From positions 62,001 to 126,000 of the forward strand of contig AJFK01000165.1 of NCBI GenBank assembly GCA_000467715.1: a DNA stretch of 64,000 nucleotides, written 5' to 3'. The stretch is from Hysterium pulicare CBS 123377. Its lineage: Eukaryota; Ascomycota; Dothideomycetes; Hysteriales; Hysteriaceae. The notes below the pieces were generated by a model that searched no databases, had not been told where the DNA came from, and was given only the letters and a program-made list of their open reading frames with translations. Positions 34,357 through 45,845 of this stretch are shown one piece after another. The stretch's first letter is position 1, and every line of letters starts with the position of its first letter. The translations under genes were made by a program, and so were the position numbers.

Positions 34357-35061
34357 ATGGATTCATACTCGATGACTCAGTCACCACCCAACTCTGCCTC
34401 GACGACAGGCACAAAGAGAAGCAAATTCTTTTTGCCTCTCTCAGGCCATGGCATGCCCAAGACTCCCTTACCAAACTCCCCCGGCGGCAGCGTCAAATCC
34501 TGGAACCGCTTCGACAAGGACCAGAAGTCCAACCCGGGTAGCCCGGGGTCACCACCTCTGTCCGCAAGGACATTCGACACAATAATCGATTCAGAGCCAC
34601 CGTTCTCGCCACGTTCGATGTGGGGGATGACCCATCTAGCTTCTGATGGCTCAACGTTGGTTGACAAGTCAGCTTCAACAACACCTTCCATCCCACCAAT
34701 TCCCAAATTCGATAACATTGAATTGGTACACTCGCATCGCAAGCTAAAAAGCACACATTCCTCCCCAAAGACCTCACCTCGAACTTCTCCATCTATTCCT
34801 CCATACTCCCCTCCTCCAGCGAACCTCGACGAGCAGGTTTCAAAGGTCCTTCCGCCGAATTCAATCGAGCCCGCTAATGATCCGGAAGTGGACCTTCGAC
34901 CTGAAATACAGTCTCCTAATTCTACTGGATTGAGTCGGTTGGCGTCAAGAGTGCGGTCCATATTGAGCTCAAGAAAGAGTACAGACAAGAAGGTGCTGAG
35001 AGAAAAGTTGGCTAGAGAGGATCTAGATCGACTAGAAGACGTACACTGGACGGAAATGTAA
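34357..35061 (+). CDS. Ser/Pro-rich disordered protein
   Basis: A single-exon gene of 234 residues beginning MDSYSMTQSPPNSAS. It is dominated by Ser, Pro and Thr with many SP and TP sites (GSPGSPPLSAR, SSPKTSPRTSPSIPPYSPPP), so it is probably intrinsically disordered and phosphorylated by proline-directed kinases. Only the C-terminus has helical character: STGLSRLASRVRSILSSRKS, then REKLAREDLDRLEDVHW. No domain was recognised. The clean ATG, codon composition and strong upstream pyrimidine tract support a real gene. The function is unknown. Confidence 0.65.
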   Translation: MDSYSMTQSPPNSASTTGTKRSKFFLPLSGHGMPKTPLPNSPGGSVKSWNRFDKDQKSNPGSPGSPPLSARTFDTIIDSEPPFSPRSMWGMTHLASDGSTLVDKSASTTPSIPPIPKFDNIELVHSHRKLKSTHSSPKTSPRTSPSIPPYSPPPANLDEQVSKVLPPNSIEPANDPEVDLRPEIQSPNSTGLSRLASRVRSILSSRKSTDKKVLREKLAREDLDRLEDVHWTEM

Positions 35062-35785
35062 TGAGCTTCTAGACTCGGACAGGCTTCTTCCGCGGACAGT
35101 TCACCTCTTCTATCTCGCCTCTATGTCCACGATACTTTCCGCGATCAGAACGATGCCTTAGAGGGGAACAGGCTTCTGGAGAACACAATGGCGTACCATC
35201 ACAAGTCAAACCACTACCCCAATTGGAAGAATCGAGGCCTAACTTACATCGAGCGTTTCCAATTTCTCACACAACATCACCACTACTGTCTTCCAACACT
35301 TTCCTTGGTCGAAACCGACCCTTTTCGACTTTTGACACTTATTTTCAAGCGTGGGGGGTTATCTGGTAATACCAGTTCGTTATATGTTTCTTGTATCAGG
35401 CCGGATCATCTGGTGTTGCGGGTCTTCACGGGTCTTCTTGCTTGGGTAATCAGGGTTTCAGGGCGTTATCAACTGGTGTTGGGGAACGGAAAGGACGATT
35501 TTCTGCAGATTGCTAAGATCAACTGACTATACCTCTCGTTGTGGATACCATTTCATATGTTACCAACTGGGCTAGTTAAGTCATAGACTACTTATCCACT
35601 GAATCGATTTGTTCGACTGCTGCGTAAAGACGCTTACCATTGCCTCGACTGGTTCATCAATTGATGTTATGTTTCACCTAGTTATCATCAGTTCGAAATG
35701 GTTTAATACTTGCCAACTTACCTTCATCCAGCCTCAACAAGTTGGCTCTCGGTCCAACATCCAACGTACTTGAACTCACAACCTT
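35062..35785. other. Intergenic region left of the repeat array
   Basis: The 3' flank of the Ser/Pro-rich gene and then AT-rich DNA. The open frame at 35188-35526 is not protein-like. Confidence 0.3.
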
Positions 35786-36825
35786 AACATGTTCCGAACA
35801 TGTTAGGAACGCCTTAGCTAAAATGCCGTAATCTACACTTATTAAGATTCTTTCCTAATACGGTCCTTTCTAGAGTAGTAAGAGTTACTCAAAACACCCA
35901 AGCTCTCAACACGCCTTTAACATGTTTTTAACATTGTCCAAGCGCGTTAGTAAAATACGGAAACCGACGTTTTTCGTCGTTCTTTCCTAATCTGGGCAGT
36001 CCACTGGAGTTACTGTTTACAGCTTTTGCTATATGCTTGGCATATCAATAACATCTTGTAAACGTGTTTGTAACATGTTTGTGACTCATGGAGAAAAGTC
36101 GCCGAAATCAACACATTCCAAACTCTTTCCTAATCAGGATACCCAGCCTTAGGCCTCTCCTTATTGTTTCCCAACCGACCGCAAACACCCTCCTAACATG
36201 TTACGAACATCTCCCCAAACCCTCAGAAAACTGCAGGAATCAACGCGTTTCGAACTCCTTCCTATTTAGGCATTCCAAGTGCTTTCAGGCTTCCTGACTT
36301 TCGAACGTATAAGGTTGTTAACATCTCGATAATATCTTGCCAACATCGTACCAACTTACCAACATTCTTCCAACACTTTTCTAACAACCGCCGGAATCAA
36401 CGCTTTTTCAACTTCCTTCCTAATTAGGTAGTATCTTCATTCAGCGCCAGCTTCATACTTGAAAGAGACTAGAGGCTTCATGATGTATGAAAACCAGATA
36501 AAAAATCTAAGAAAGCTTTAGTTAAGATACGTGAGCTTAGATTCAGTATTGTGTTGTCGGAGTTGCGGTCTTGTAGCTGGGCGAACCAGCACAAAAATTG
36601 GTCAGAGAGCGGAATCGACACTTTTTCTGATTTCCTTCCCGACTAGGCAAGAGACGCAGAAAACGGCCAGTGTTCGGAAATCGACACTTTTAAAGTTCCT
36701 TCCTAATTACTTTTTCTAATTTCTTACTACATTAGGCTGCACTTTCTTTCAGCTGTGGTGCGGTAGAGTGTGTCTCACTAAATCCGCCCGGAATCAACAC
36801 CTCTTCCAATTTCTTGCCTAATTGG
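35786..36825 (+). repeat. Tandem array of a degenerate ~38-bp motif with AACATGTT palindromes
   Basis: Eight copies of one motif lie in the same orientation at 35826-35863, 35958-35996, 36102-36138, 36236-36270, 36391-36428, 36610-36647, 36675-36709 and 36788-36825. The left half approximates CCGGAATCAACACTTTTTC and the right half approximates CAACTTCCTTCCTAATTAGG. The first five are spaced about 130-155 bp apart. Between them the octamer AACATGTT occurs five times (35786 and the half-overlapping partner ending at 35804, 35919, 36072, 36195), often paired with GAACAT. The unit is therefore larger than the motif. No coding potential, terminal repeats or target duplications were seen. Confidence 0.8.
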
Positions 36826-37616
36826 ACAATATTCTGTTCCAGTGGTAGAGAGCGGTACAATGCGGTAGGGTGCAAACATTATGCATTCGAGATACCAGAG
36901 CTTGCCAATTAAAAACTTTTACCATTGCGCGAAGATGACGTAGGCTTTGTTCGACGAGAAAGTGCGTATTGGGATGGTGATTCTGATTACCATTGACCGA
37001 GCGAAATATGCTCCGAGCAAATGCTGTGCGACAGAGCTCTAGAATTTAAGCCTATTCTCCGTTCACCGGCATCTGAACATCAAGAAGTAATATGAAATCA
37101 AAGATTTGTTCTCATATCAAAGAGATACTTATTGGGCGGCAGTTCATTTCAGCTGCTGCAATCAAGGGGCTTACGTCAGGTCCTGTCATACATAATTGGT
37201 ATAGCGTCAAAGACCCCGCGTAATCCCCGCCTTTGGGACTGAGGCAATCGAAGCTCGCGCAACTGATTCCTTCATAAATCCACAAAGCGATACAAATGTA
37301 CTGTTCCGTCTGCATCACACTAGACAAGTTCGTCATTGTCTTGATCGACACTAAAGCTACATGGTTCCGTAGAATACTAAGGAGACCGTCTTTGCCCTGC
37401 ATTCCGGTCCCTGCTTCCATACGAGGAAAGGGCCGATTCTCATAACCTCATTCGACAACCTCACTGTCAGTAAGGGCCTCTGTGCAATGCTGGTGTGACT
37501 GCTTGTAGGTTGGGCGTGCAGTGATGGTCGCATCATGGCCGCTGGCGATCTGGCAACTGAGAGGGACGCTGTCCGGCCCGGATCCAAAGAAATGTTCTCC
37601 TACGACTCCAAGAATA
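36826..37616. other. Intergenic region right of the array
   Basis: No further full motif copy and no gene recognised. Its right end is the 3' flank of the bZIP gene. Confidence 0.3.
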
Positions 37617-38534
37617 TCAACCCTTTCCTACTGTTCTTGTCTTCTTTCCTCTTCCATGGCGCTCGTCTGTGGGTTGGTTCAGGGCAGGACTCTGCACCTG
37701 GCTTCCATTCCCTCTCGCATTGTTCCAATGTTCAGTAGAGGTTCCTCCATTGTCCCTACCTAGCAGTTTCCCTGCAGATCGGGCAACATACTGATCCACA
37801 CCCCAGAATCCGCATCCTGCGTGACGCAGAACTTCGGTCTTCAGCTGCAATACCTCCTCTATCAACATAGCCACGCTCTCTTTCAACTGCGCGTTCCTGA
37901 CTGAGGCATCCATTGCGCGGGTCTCGAGATCCTGGATCAAATCTTTCTTCTTTTGTCGACATTTGTTTGCTGCGAGTCTATTTTTCTCGAGATAGTTTTG
38001 GCGGTTGGCAGAAGAAGCGCGTGGGGATGCGAAGGCATCTTGGGGTGGACTGATGATTTGACGTTGGGGTTGAGGCTGTTTTCTAGGACGGCCTCGATTT
38101 GGGCGAGTAGGAATTGGATTGTTTGCTTGTTCGGAGCTATTGGATTTAGTTTTTGGTGGGGTCTTCTTCGTTGCTCGTCTTCGTTTCGTAGGTTTATTCG
38201 GCGTCTCTTGCTCGTGTTGTTCTTGCGATTCGATCGGGTCTGCAGGTCGAAATGCCTCGTTGGGTAACTGCTCCATTGGAACACAATGCTCGTCGTATCT
38301 TGAGTTTCCACTAAGTGGATAGCTGGACGGGAGTCCATTAGGTTCAGTACCCCGTCCGTATGTCCCCATGGTCCACTCATCCAGGAGAGAGGATGAACTA
38401 TCGAAGGCTGAGGAGCGTACGTTGTTGATGTCGCAGGGAGGCAACTCGTGGGGCGAAGTTGGTGGGGAGGGAGAAGCTCCAAGGTTTGGGAAGGTGTTGC
38501 TTGTCCAGTCTAGCGAGCCGTGGATCGCGGTCAT
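37617..38534 (-). CDS. bZIP transcription factor (ATF/CREB-like) with AT-hook
   Basis: A nuclear regulator of 305 residues in one exon. The basic region and zipper lie at about residues 175-235: NRQNYLEKNRLAANKCRQKK, KDLIQDLETRAM, then LKESVAMLIEEVLQLKTEVL. The N-x7-R spacing (NRLAANKCR) is the DNA-contact signature and resembles fungal Atf/CREB-like factors. The zipper is followed by RHAGCGFWGVDQYVARSAGK, a tail also common after the zipper in this group. Upstream, RPNRGRPRKQPQ is an AT-hook and TKRRRATKKTPPKTK a nuclear localisation signal. The N-terminus is Ser/Pro-rich. Targets are unknown; stress or developmental control is usual for the family. Confidence 0.88.
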   Translation of the reverse strand: MTAIHGSLDWTSNTFPNLGASPSPPTSPHELPPCDINNVRSSAFDSSSSLLDEWTMGTYGRGTEPNGLPSSYPLSGNSRYDEHCVPMEQLPNEAFRPADPIESQEQHEQETPNKPTKRRRATKKTPPKTKSNSSEQANNPIPTRPNRGRPRKQPQPQRQIISPPQDAFASPRASSANRQNYLEKNRLAANKCRQKKKDLIQDLETRAMDASVRNAQLKESVAMLIEEVLQLKTEVLRHAGCGFWGVDQYVARSAGKLLGRDNGGTSTEHWNNARGNGSQVQSPALNQPTDERHGRGKKTRTVGKG

Positions 38535-39810
38535 TGCGTGGAGTTGCGGGTATATTGAAAATTAGACAAAACGCCGTTCAACGCTCTACCTGTGCAGTGA
38601 GAGTGTATAGCTGTAAGTTGTGAACTCTGAGCTCTGGAGACGGCGGTGCGATAAAGACATGTTTCCTGTTGTTGTTACCTTGCGGAGGTTCAAGCCAGCC
38701 AATAGGAGGCCGTAACGAACGCAAATCCAAAGTTACATGAATCGATCAACGCCGAGACGCAAATGACATCATTCTCCACCGGAATTTCTTGCCGTCCTTA
38801 ATCGGCTGATTCTCTGAAAGAATTCTTCGGGCTCAAAACTATCGGTTTGCCTCTGCCCGTTACCATTTCTACTTGTGATTGGTTAGTTTACTCGGGCATT
38901 TTGTGCGAAATTCGGAGCAGCTGCCGAGCCAATGGCCAACATATAATGGAGGCGAACGGCAGATACGAATTAGGATGGCTTTCAGAAAAGTTAAAACCTA
39001 CGCTTTTGAAAAGTGGTGGTATCTGCACTTCGCTAAGAAGTTCGTAAAATGCGAGATCGTAAACCTATCAAGGGTTTTCGACCTCACTATTTCAGGAGGG
39101 GTTAGTTTGGCATATATCTCTAATGTATCTCTAATGTAGTAGAATGTTGTGAAATAGTAGAATATGCTTTAGAATGTGTTTTGTGTTGGTAAGAATACTG
39201 TAATATGGAGATGTGGATGGGAAGGAATGTTGAACCGAGTGCTGGTTTTGCGCTAGGCCTACCGAAGCCGACATCCTTCCCAAGCCTTATCCGAACTAGG
39301 AAGAGGCCTGACCGTTTCAGCTAGCTCTTCCGGCCGGAAATGGCGGGGCTAAAGTGTCACGTAAACTCTGACAGACCGACACTTTTCTACATACTTTCCC
39401 AATCAAGCAACTAACCTTTGTCTGACCTCGATACATGGCCATGAGGACGTAGAACCCAGTATTGAATGTTCAGAATCTTCCTAGCATCTCCATAAGAGTC
39501 TCGCTACTGCACATGTCAACAAACCCCCAAGATCTTACTTTATCAGGCGATTCTTCTCGTCCAACTTCTGCGCGGACATGTGGGAGGTATCACGTAGGCA
39601 GCTATAAAAAGTACAACAGCACGCCGCAGGAGATACCGATGGGTCCTTGTTTGCAGCCAAGACACCTGACAACTCTACCAGCTTCTGCCACCTGCGCTCT
39701 ACACTTGAAGCTCACTAATTTCGTAACCATCGTCTGTTGTCCTCTTATACCCTATCAGGCCCCTTACAGCCCAACCCATACTTGAATCATATTCCAAACC
39801 AGGCGATACC
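38535..39810. other. Intergenic region upstream of the bZIP gene
   Basis: Contains the bZIP promoter. A partial copy of the dispersed motif lies at 39376-39409 (CCGACACTTTTCTACATACT). No gene is supported; the frame at 38879-39139 is not protein-like. Confidence 0.35.
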
Positions 39811-40419
39811 GTGAACATACTCGTTTTCGCCACTCATGACATCACGCCCGAGGTACGCCCTGCACATAATCTACCATTTACGGCGACATTAGACATTCGT
39901 TGAATAAATGTATAGCTTTGGGCCGACTTTGCGAAAGCAGCTGCGATTCCGCGCCAGCCGAACGACCCGCGAGCGCCCAACGCCCCACCATTCGTTCCAT
40001 ACGTCCTTGTGCACTCGCGCTCTCAAGAGGACTATCTGGCTCTGACTGAGGAGCTCTCCAATACCGTTAAAACGGAATTCAGCACCGCTACATATTCTGA
40101 GATGAATGAATTCATCGCTACGCTGCCCGAGGAGTATTTCAGGAAGCTCAGGTCACGGTACTTCATGATCCTCGACGAACAGTCGGTGAAAGATCGCAAG
40201 TTCACACTCCTACAGAAGGACTGGGAGTGGGTGGATGAGGAGGGAGAGACGGATGAAGGGGGCCCAGCAGGGCGTGACGATATTCTAACGAAGCGATGCG
40301 TGTGAAGGAGACATCGCGTTCCGTTTGAGAAAGCATTTGACTTCTGGGTACTCTTGGATGTGAAGCCGGGAATGGAGGGTGAAGAGTTTCTAGAAGAAGT
40401 GACGAGGAAGAGTACGTAG
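39811..40419 (+). pseudogene. Apparently broken conserved-type gene, uncharacterised
   Basis: Protein-like text starts VNILVFATHDITPE at a GTG with no in-frame ATG. After a short intron (GTACGC..TAG, about 39853-39915) it continues LWADFAKAAAIPRQPNDPRA and VLVHSRSQEDYLALTEEL, FRKLRSRYFMILDEQSVKDR, KFTLLQKDWEWVDEEGETDE, DDILTKRCV, then TGA at 40303-40305. The same frame stays open and protein-like beyond it: RVPFEKAFDFWVLLDVKPG, EEFLEEVTRKST, stop at 40417. An 18-nt stretch holding the TGA (40300-40317) looks inserted between KRC and VPFEKAF. Lost start plus internal stop suggest a recent pseudogene; an undetected 5' exon and a truncated functional protein remain possible. No family is firmly recognised. 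Confidence 0.5.
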
Positions 40420-40570
40420 TGTGCCCTTCAGGAACAGGAGGGTAGATAATGGTTCGTTATTATGCCCGCTGGACGGGCAGATCAACGCTATACAGGAAGT
40501 AGCATACTATGCACAACACGAGCATTGCAACGACTCGTTCTAGGACTTATGTGCGCCACTGCATCGGATA

Positions 40571-41162
40571 CGGACAGAGCTCAACACCTTCCAAACTTCT
40601 TTCCTAATCCGGTAACTTCCTAGGTGATACATGGTGCTGGAATGGGAGCGCAATATGAGTCTTGGGGCCATTCCTACCACTCATATTCCCACGGGCCAAA
40701 AAAAGTGACACACTCATTTACAGTCCAATTATCTGGTTTGATGGAAAACTGCCTAGGTTGCAGAAATCAACACTCTCACAACTGCCTACTCGCTCAAGCA
40801 ATCCTCGGGGTACTACAGCATAGAGGAAACTACCACGATATAAGCCTTACGCCACCATATGCTGTACGCCGATGAAGGCTATCACCGTTCCACCACGGAA
40901 ACGAACACTTTTCCCAAAAAACTTCCTAGTCTGGTAACTTCTCAGACGGTACAACGCCGGGTCCTCCTCTCCGGGCTTCGGGATCCTATAGTGTGTCGAT
41001 ACATTTCCCAACTTCTTTCCTCATTGAGGAAGTTCCCTCGTGATATACCGTGCGGGGACAAGACACGACAGAACACTGTGGTACCTCACACTAATATCCT
41101 TGCACATCCCCCGCCCTTCTTCTGAAACCAACTCTTTTACCAACTTCCTTCCTGATTAAGGA
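40571..41162 (+). repeat. Second cluster of the degenerate ~38-bp motif
   Basis: More diverged copies in the same orientation lie at 40571-40612, 40761-40800, 40896-40934, 40994-41030 and 41122-41162, about 100-190 bp apart. Each keeps the AAATCAACAC-like left part and a TTCCTAATCCGG-like right part. A further longer relative lies near 41602-41660 and an inverted one near 41265-41305. Confidence 0.65.
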
Positions 41163-42455
41163 AACATGGAAGGAAGGGCGGAACCGGGTATCAGGTTCAG
41201 GTTGGCGAGCGTCCTAGCTGTACCCACTTCCTTCTGTACTACATACTTACTGTAATATTGCTGAACTAGGAAGGGGATTGAAAAAATGTTGCTTACTGGC
41301 GTAACACCGACAAACGGCATACCGCATGTTCTCTGTACCCCAATATGCTGTAAACATGTACTCGACTCTGTGTTACCTAAAGAAGATCACCACTTGTTGA
41401 TCGCGTAAAGTCGTAGTTGTTCGCTCTAACCACAGACCTTAAGGTGAGCTGTAGATTAGGTTTACTTGAGCATGAGGCATGAATACTGCTTCACACCCGA
41501 AATGCCATAATTATACTTAGATATTCAATCATCCCACCGGCAGAACCGAACTGATCAAACTAAGACCACACAACAAACATAATGCAATAACCCCCATCTC
41601 GCCGCAGAAACCAACACCCTCCCCACCTCTCTACCAACAAGTTTCCTAGCCAGGAAGTCAAGCCAAGAGTTGAGGCTCACGACATATGGCGTCATGGCCG
41701 CAAAAAAGCAACATCAGACAAGTTACGCGAAGAAAATGGCCCCGGGAGAATACAGGGGAGGATATTATGGAATAACTTACGTAAAAAGGAGGGTACGTGG
41801 GAGGGGCGGAAACGCAACATCATTACCAACAAGCTCGAATACAGACCGTATACTTTAGAAATGAATCGGTTCTTCGGGGAAAGTTGTTCTACTCTATCTA
41901 CAAGGGCCAATGAAGCCTTCGGCCAACCATGCCCCATGCTACCCCTATCCCACAGCTCGCATCAACCTCGGCCATGACCCCCTTCCCCAAACTCGTCCAC
42001 TCCCAGTATACCCATTCACCTCATCCATGATTAACCGCGAAGTGACTCGTATCTTCCTTTCCCCACCAGCCAACTAATCAATCAGCAGCGCAATTCATAT
42101 ATATCAGTAACACCTAGATCAGACAATAAACCCCTCATGGAAACCCCAACGAAGAAAAACCAAAATCAGAGAAGGAAAGGGTAACCCCGCAATTCAAGCA
42201 TGTACTTGAGTCTCCGTTAGGCCGTTGTGGGAATGCGTTCAAGTCGTTGGAAAGGAAAAGAGGTAGATGGAACGAGGCCACTGTGATGCAACCGAAGCCG
42301 AGTCCGTTGGAATGCAAGCGTAAGAGGTGTTCGAGAAGAGTAGCGATGTGCGTGGGAAGAGATAGAGGCGGCTCATGAGTTGAGAGGGAGAATATGGGTG
42401 CAAGGGTAACGAAGGGTCCGATGAGGCAGGAGAGCGGCATTTCTGTCAGCCGGGG
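41163..42455. other. Intergenic region with scattered motif relics
   Basis: Apart from the two motif relatives near 41265-41305 (inverted) and 41602-41660, nothing is recognised. The right end is the 3' flank of the GID1-like gene. Confidence 0.35.
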
Positions 42456-44756
42456 TTACTGCAGGAAGTCCTTTCTAACGTTGATGAATGCCCCCGGCCC
42501 ACCCTCTTCCGCCAGCTCATTGACCAAAGCTTCTGTCTGCTGGCATATCCGTTCTAAGGCGGCTGATGAGGATTTCCCGAGAGATACTATCAAATGTCAG
42601 CCTCTAGCGTTCTCTTTCTGTAAAAAGATACATGAAAAAGAAGAAGACGTACCCAAAATAGCACTATTCAACTCCTCTGCAACAGGCACTCTCCCACTAA
42701 TTTCCAGCAATGGCGCCAGCGTACTTTGACTCGCATCATGATATGCAATAAGCGCAAAAGTATCCTCGAGAGCCTTCTTGACCTCCCTTCTCGGGTCGCC
42801 ACTGAATTCACTCTTCAACTCCTGGCCATACGTAATCGTATTCCCTAACAAGTCTTGGTACTTCGCATTATTTTCTGCCAACTCGTCACTTGTGTCCATC
42901 ATGCCCTCGGCACCGCCCCACTGCGCACCATTGTGAGATCCGAATTGTTCGTCGAGTTCCATTTGGTGGTCGAAGACGTCGTAGTCGTCGTTTGAGGCGG
43001 CGTGGTGCCCGTTTGCGGTGGAGCGTTTGGAGTTGGAGGATTGTTGGAGTTCGTTGCACCGGCGGATCATTTCGATGAACTTGCGGCACCGTAGTTTGAA
43101 GTAAATATTCTCATTGTCGCGGAGGACGGAAGGGTAGTAGGCTGTGGTGTGCTTTAAAGCTTTATCAATGTCCCCATCGAGGATTGCTGCACGGATCTCT
43201 GTGAAGGTATTGGTTAGAAGTCCAGAGCGCGAAACCGGACGGTTCACTCACTTTGCCTATTTATCGCATCCAAATCTTCTTCGGCGTTCAAAGATTTTAA
43301 TCCCGCGTCTCTGCCATTGGCAAGTGACTTTGATTCTTCCATAACTTCCTCCGCAAAAGCTCTAGCTGTCTCCACATATCCGTCATGTGCTAAATACTGA
43401 GCAACGAGCTCATGAATCAGCGAAGTTTCGTCTCGCGATTCTTGTTTGGGTCTGTTGGAATTCCACAAATTCGATTGGCTGATTTCGAGCTGTATTAATT
43501 CCTTCTCTCTCTTCCAAGGATGTTAGAATAGATATAGAGTGTAGGAGCTAGAATATCGGGCAGACTTACCTCCACTATGCTATCAATATCAAAAACAAAA
43601 GGAGTCTGACCAAAATTGGCTCGTAAAGTCTCTCCTGGTTTCTTCATTCCGACGACAGGATATAATCGATCCAACTTTAGGTCTTTAAAAGCAATGCCTA
43701 GCCAAAATCAGTACTATTTCTTCCGGCGGCAGTATGAATGCTTACCAAGATAAACTCCATTCTTTGTAAAAAAGGCCGTCCCTGTTCGGAAATTTACTCC
43801 ACACCCAATGATGTCCAGGTTTGAAAACTTTGGTCCGTATGCCTTCCCGGACGTTGTATTGCTAAAACAATTCCCGTCGTCTCCGTGATACGCATATGAA
43901 TCCGGCTCCCATCCTGGTATTCGACTCAAGGTGACTTTCGAACCCGAGAACCCGATACCAATCATTCTACTCGTAGTCTGTCAGCCTACATCTCCACGCG
44001 TTGTGAGAGCATATCCTACCCTTCTTTGCCCTTTGATATCACCGTGACCTCATAATAATATATGCCGCATTGCCTCGGCATGGGATGGTCTGATCGTATC
44101 GAAGCTGCTTCCTCATGTGACTTCTGCGCTCCCGCAAAACGTACGGCCAGCCCTTCATCCAGTACTTCCAATTGCGCGAATTTATCATGATCGCTCCATC
44201 TGGTCGGCCAAGGTGCAACCGGCTCTTCTACAAAGAGGGGTGCTCTTTCAATGATATCATGTGTCATGCCCCGGTGCGAGGGTACCATTTTGTGCAGATT
44301 GACGCTACTCGAGCTTGTCGACAACGATCCCGCATTCGACGAATGGTTCGACCGATGTTCCCGCTGTGCAGCTATCTTTGCTTTGTGTGCCTCCTCCAAT
44401 CTCTCAGCATGTTTTGAGGCTCTTAAGTAAGATGGCACAAAGAATGTTGGTGCCGCCTCTTGCCCTATCGCATGCCCATTCCCGCTGTACCCAAACTGAC
44501 TCGAATATGACGGTAGAGGTCCGCTTCTTCCCCATGATGTAGACATGCTGCTATGATGACCATCCACGTCTGCCGTTCTCGATTGATGCCTGGAATGGCT
44601 TATGGAAGGGTGCTGAGGTTGTGGTGGTGTTTGGGTCGAGTTGCTGTTCGTGATATGTGAAAGGACTCCAGATCGTGCAGGTACGGTAAAAGGTGGCGGG
44701 CCACTACCTGCAGCGTTACCAGAAACGACTGATGCGTATGATGACCTCCGATACAT
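42456..44756 (-). CDS. VID30: RanBPM-like SPRY-LisH-CTLH-CRA protein, GID complex subunit 1 (VID30)
   Basis: A scaffold subunit of the GID/CTLH ubiquitin ligase, which degrades gluconeogenic enzymes when glucose returns. Six exons encode about 680 residues. The N-terminal 180 residues are Ser/Pro/Gln-rich. The SPRY domain reads [20 protein letters not shown], then [49 protein letters not shown] and [10 protein letters not shown]. The LisH motif is [27 protein letters not shown] follows: [48 protein letters not shown], and the C-terminus [20 protein letters not shown]. Start at the ATG at 44756; a frame open further upstream begins only at non-ATG codons. The RING partner GID2 is encoded at 61175-62583. 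Confidence 0.92.
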
Positions 44757-45845
44757 ATCTTGCTCCGAGATTATGGTAGCGTGTTGGTCCGCGAGAGGGA
44801 TCAAGGAAGAGCCGTGAAGAGCCGATTTCGTCACTTTCAGAACTTGAACACTGGGAAGCCACACCAGGCGGCTGTTCTAAGGGAGGCGACAGTTGTAGTT
44901 CCTTATCAACACTATTCAATCCTAGCGGAAAAGGCTGTACGCAACGGGCCAACGAGATAGACGTGTCGACGTCGTGGTGCTTGATTGATGGTTTCGTTGG
45001 CAACGATGACGATCAAACTACCGGTCAACGGGTGAGGCGCACGTTCTCTTGTGCCCTAGCTGCAACGACATACATCATTTCCTGGTAGAATGGATTGGTA
45101 AATAGGAGTAGAGCATCTATCGCGCTGGAAGTCTGTGAATGAATGGCGTGCTGGTTGGCCTTGGTTGACGTCTTGGGAGTTACCGAAGCGCGGGGATCAG
45201 CTGGCCAGCTCCGATATGTACAGCAAGCACAAGGTACACCAACAAAGGCATCAGAGGTCAAACAGCCATGCTCTCTCATCATCTCATAACTTCTACTAAT
45301 ACAATTCTTTCACTGTCACATGTTTGCACCTGACGCTTAGCCGAAGTACAAAATCCGACCATTTCCTCCCCCCAAAGCCGGCTGGATAAAGTTATGTGCT
45401 GAGTATGTAGCATGTCTTCCTGTCATCCGTCCCATGCGCCATAACCGGATGTTTTGAGGACCACAATGCGCCAGTAATATGCTGAAGAATCCGAGAAGGT
45501 ACACGTTTCCAGAAATAATAATTCAACAACCACAAAATCGAAGTGCCACTACGTTCCGCTATGCCCAACTATAGAGAAGTAGCATAGAGTCATACCAAAA
45601 TAATGGTCCACCTCATGGCACAGTAGTAAGTTGTGGGTCACACATGCAAGACTCATCTAGTAGAAGTTAGCGAATGTTCACAATGATATCAATAATCAAA
45701 GAATAGAATGGGCGTACGTCGTGGTGAGGGTAGGAGGTGAGTGAGATGGAATAGTGAAGAAGGCGACAGGACATGAAGGTGCACTAGGAGTGTAGATAAC
45801 GACGAAGACAAAGGCTCACGTACCTATCCAGAGATATGCCTTTGA
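44757..45845. other. Intergenic, promoter of the GID1-like gene
   Basis: No gene is supported. The frame at 44716-45003 on the minus strand lacks an ATG and is more likely leader sequence or an unconfirmed 5' exon. Confidence 0.35.

Noticed and set aside
34377-34988. Minus-strand frame of 203 codons
   Set aside because: It mirrors the Ser/Pro-rich gene on the plus strand, where low complexity keeps the antisense open.
35786-41162. Array read as a CRISPR-like or telomeric repeat
   Set aside because: Units are degenerate, spacers are related to each other, and the host is a eukaryote; there is no TTAGGG-type repeat.
44716-45003. Possible 5' exon of the GID1-like gene
   Set aside because: The frame has no ATG and differs from that of the first supported exon; kept only as leader.
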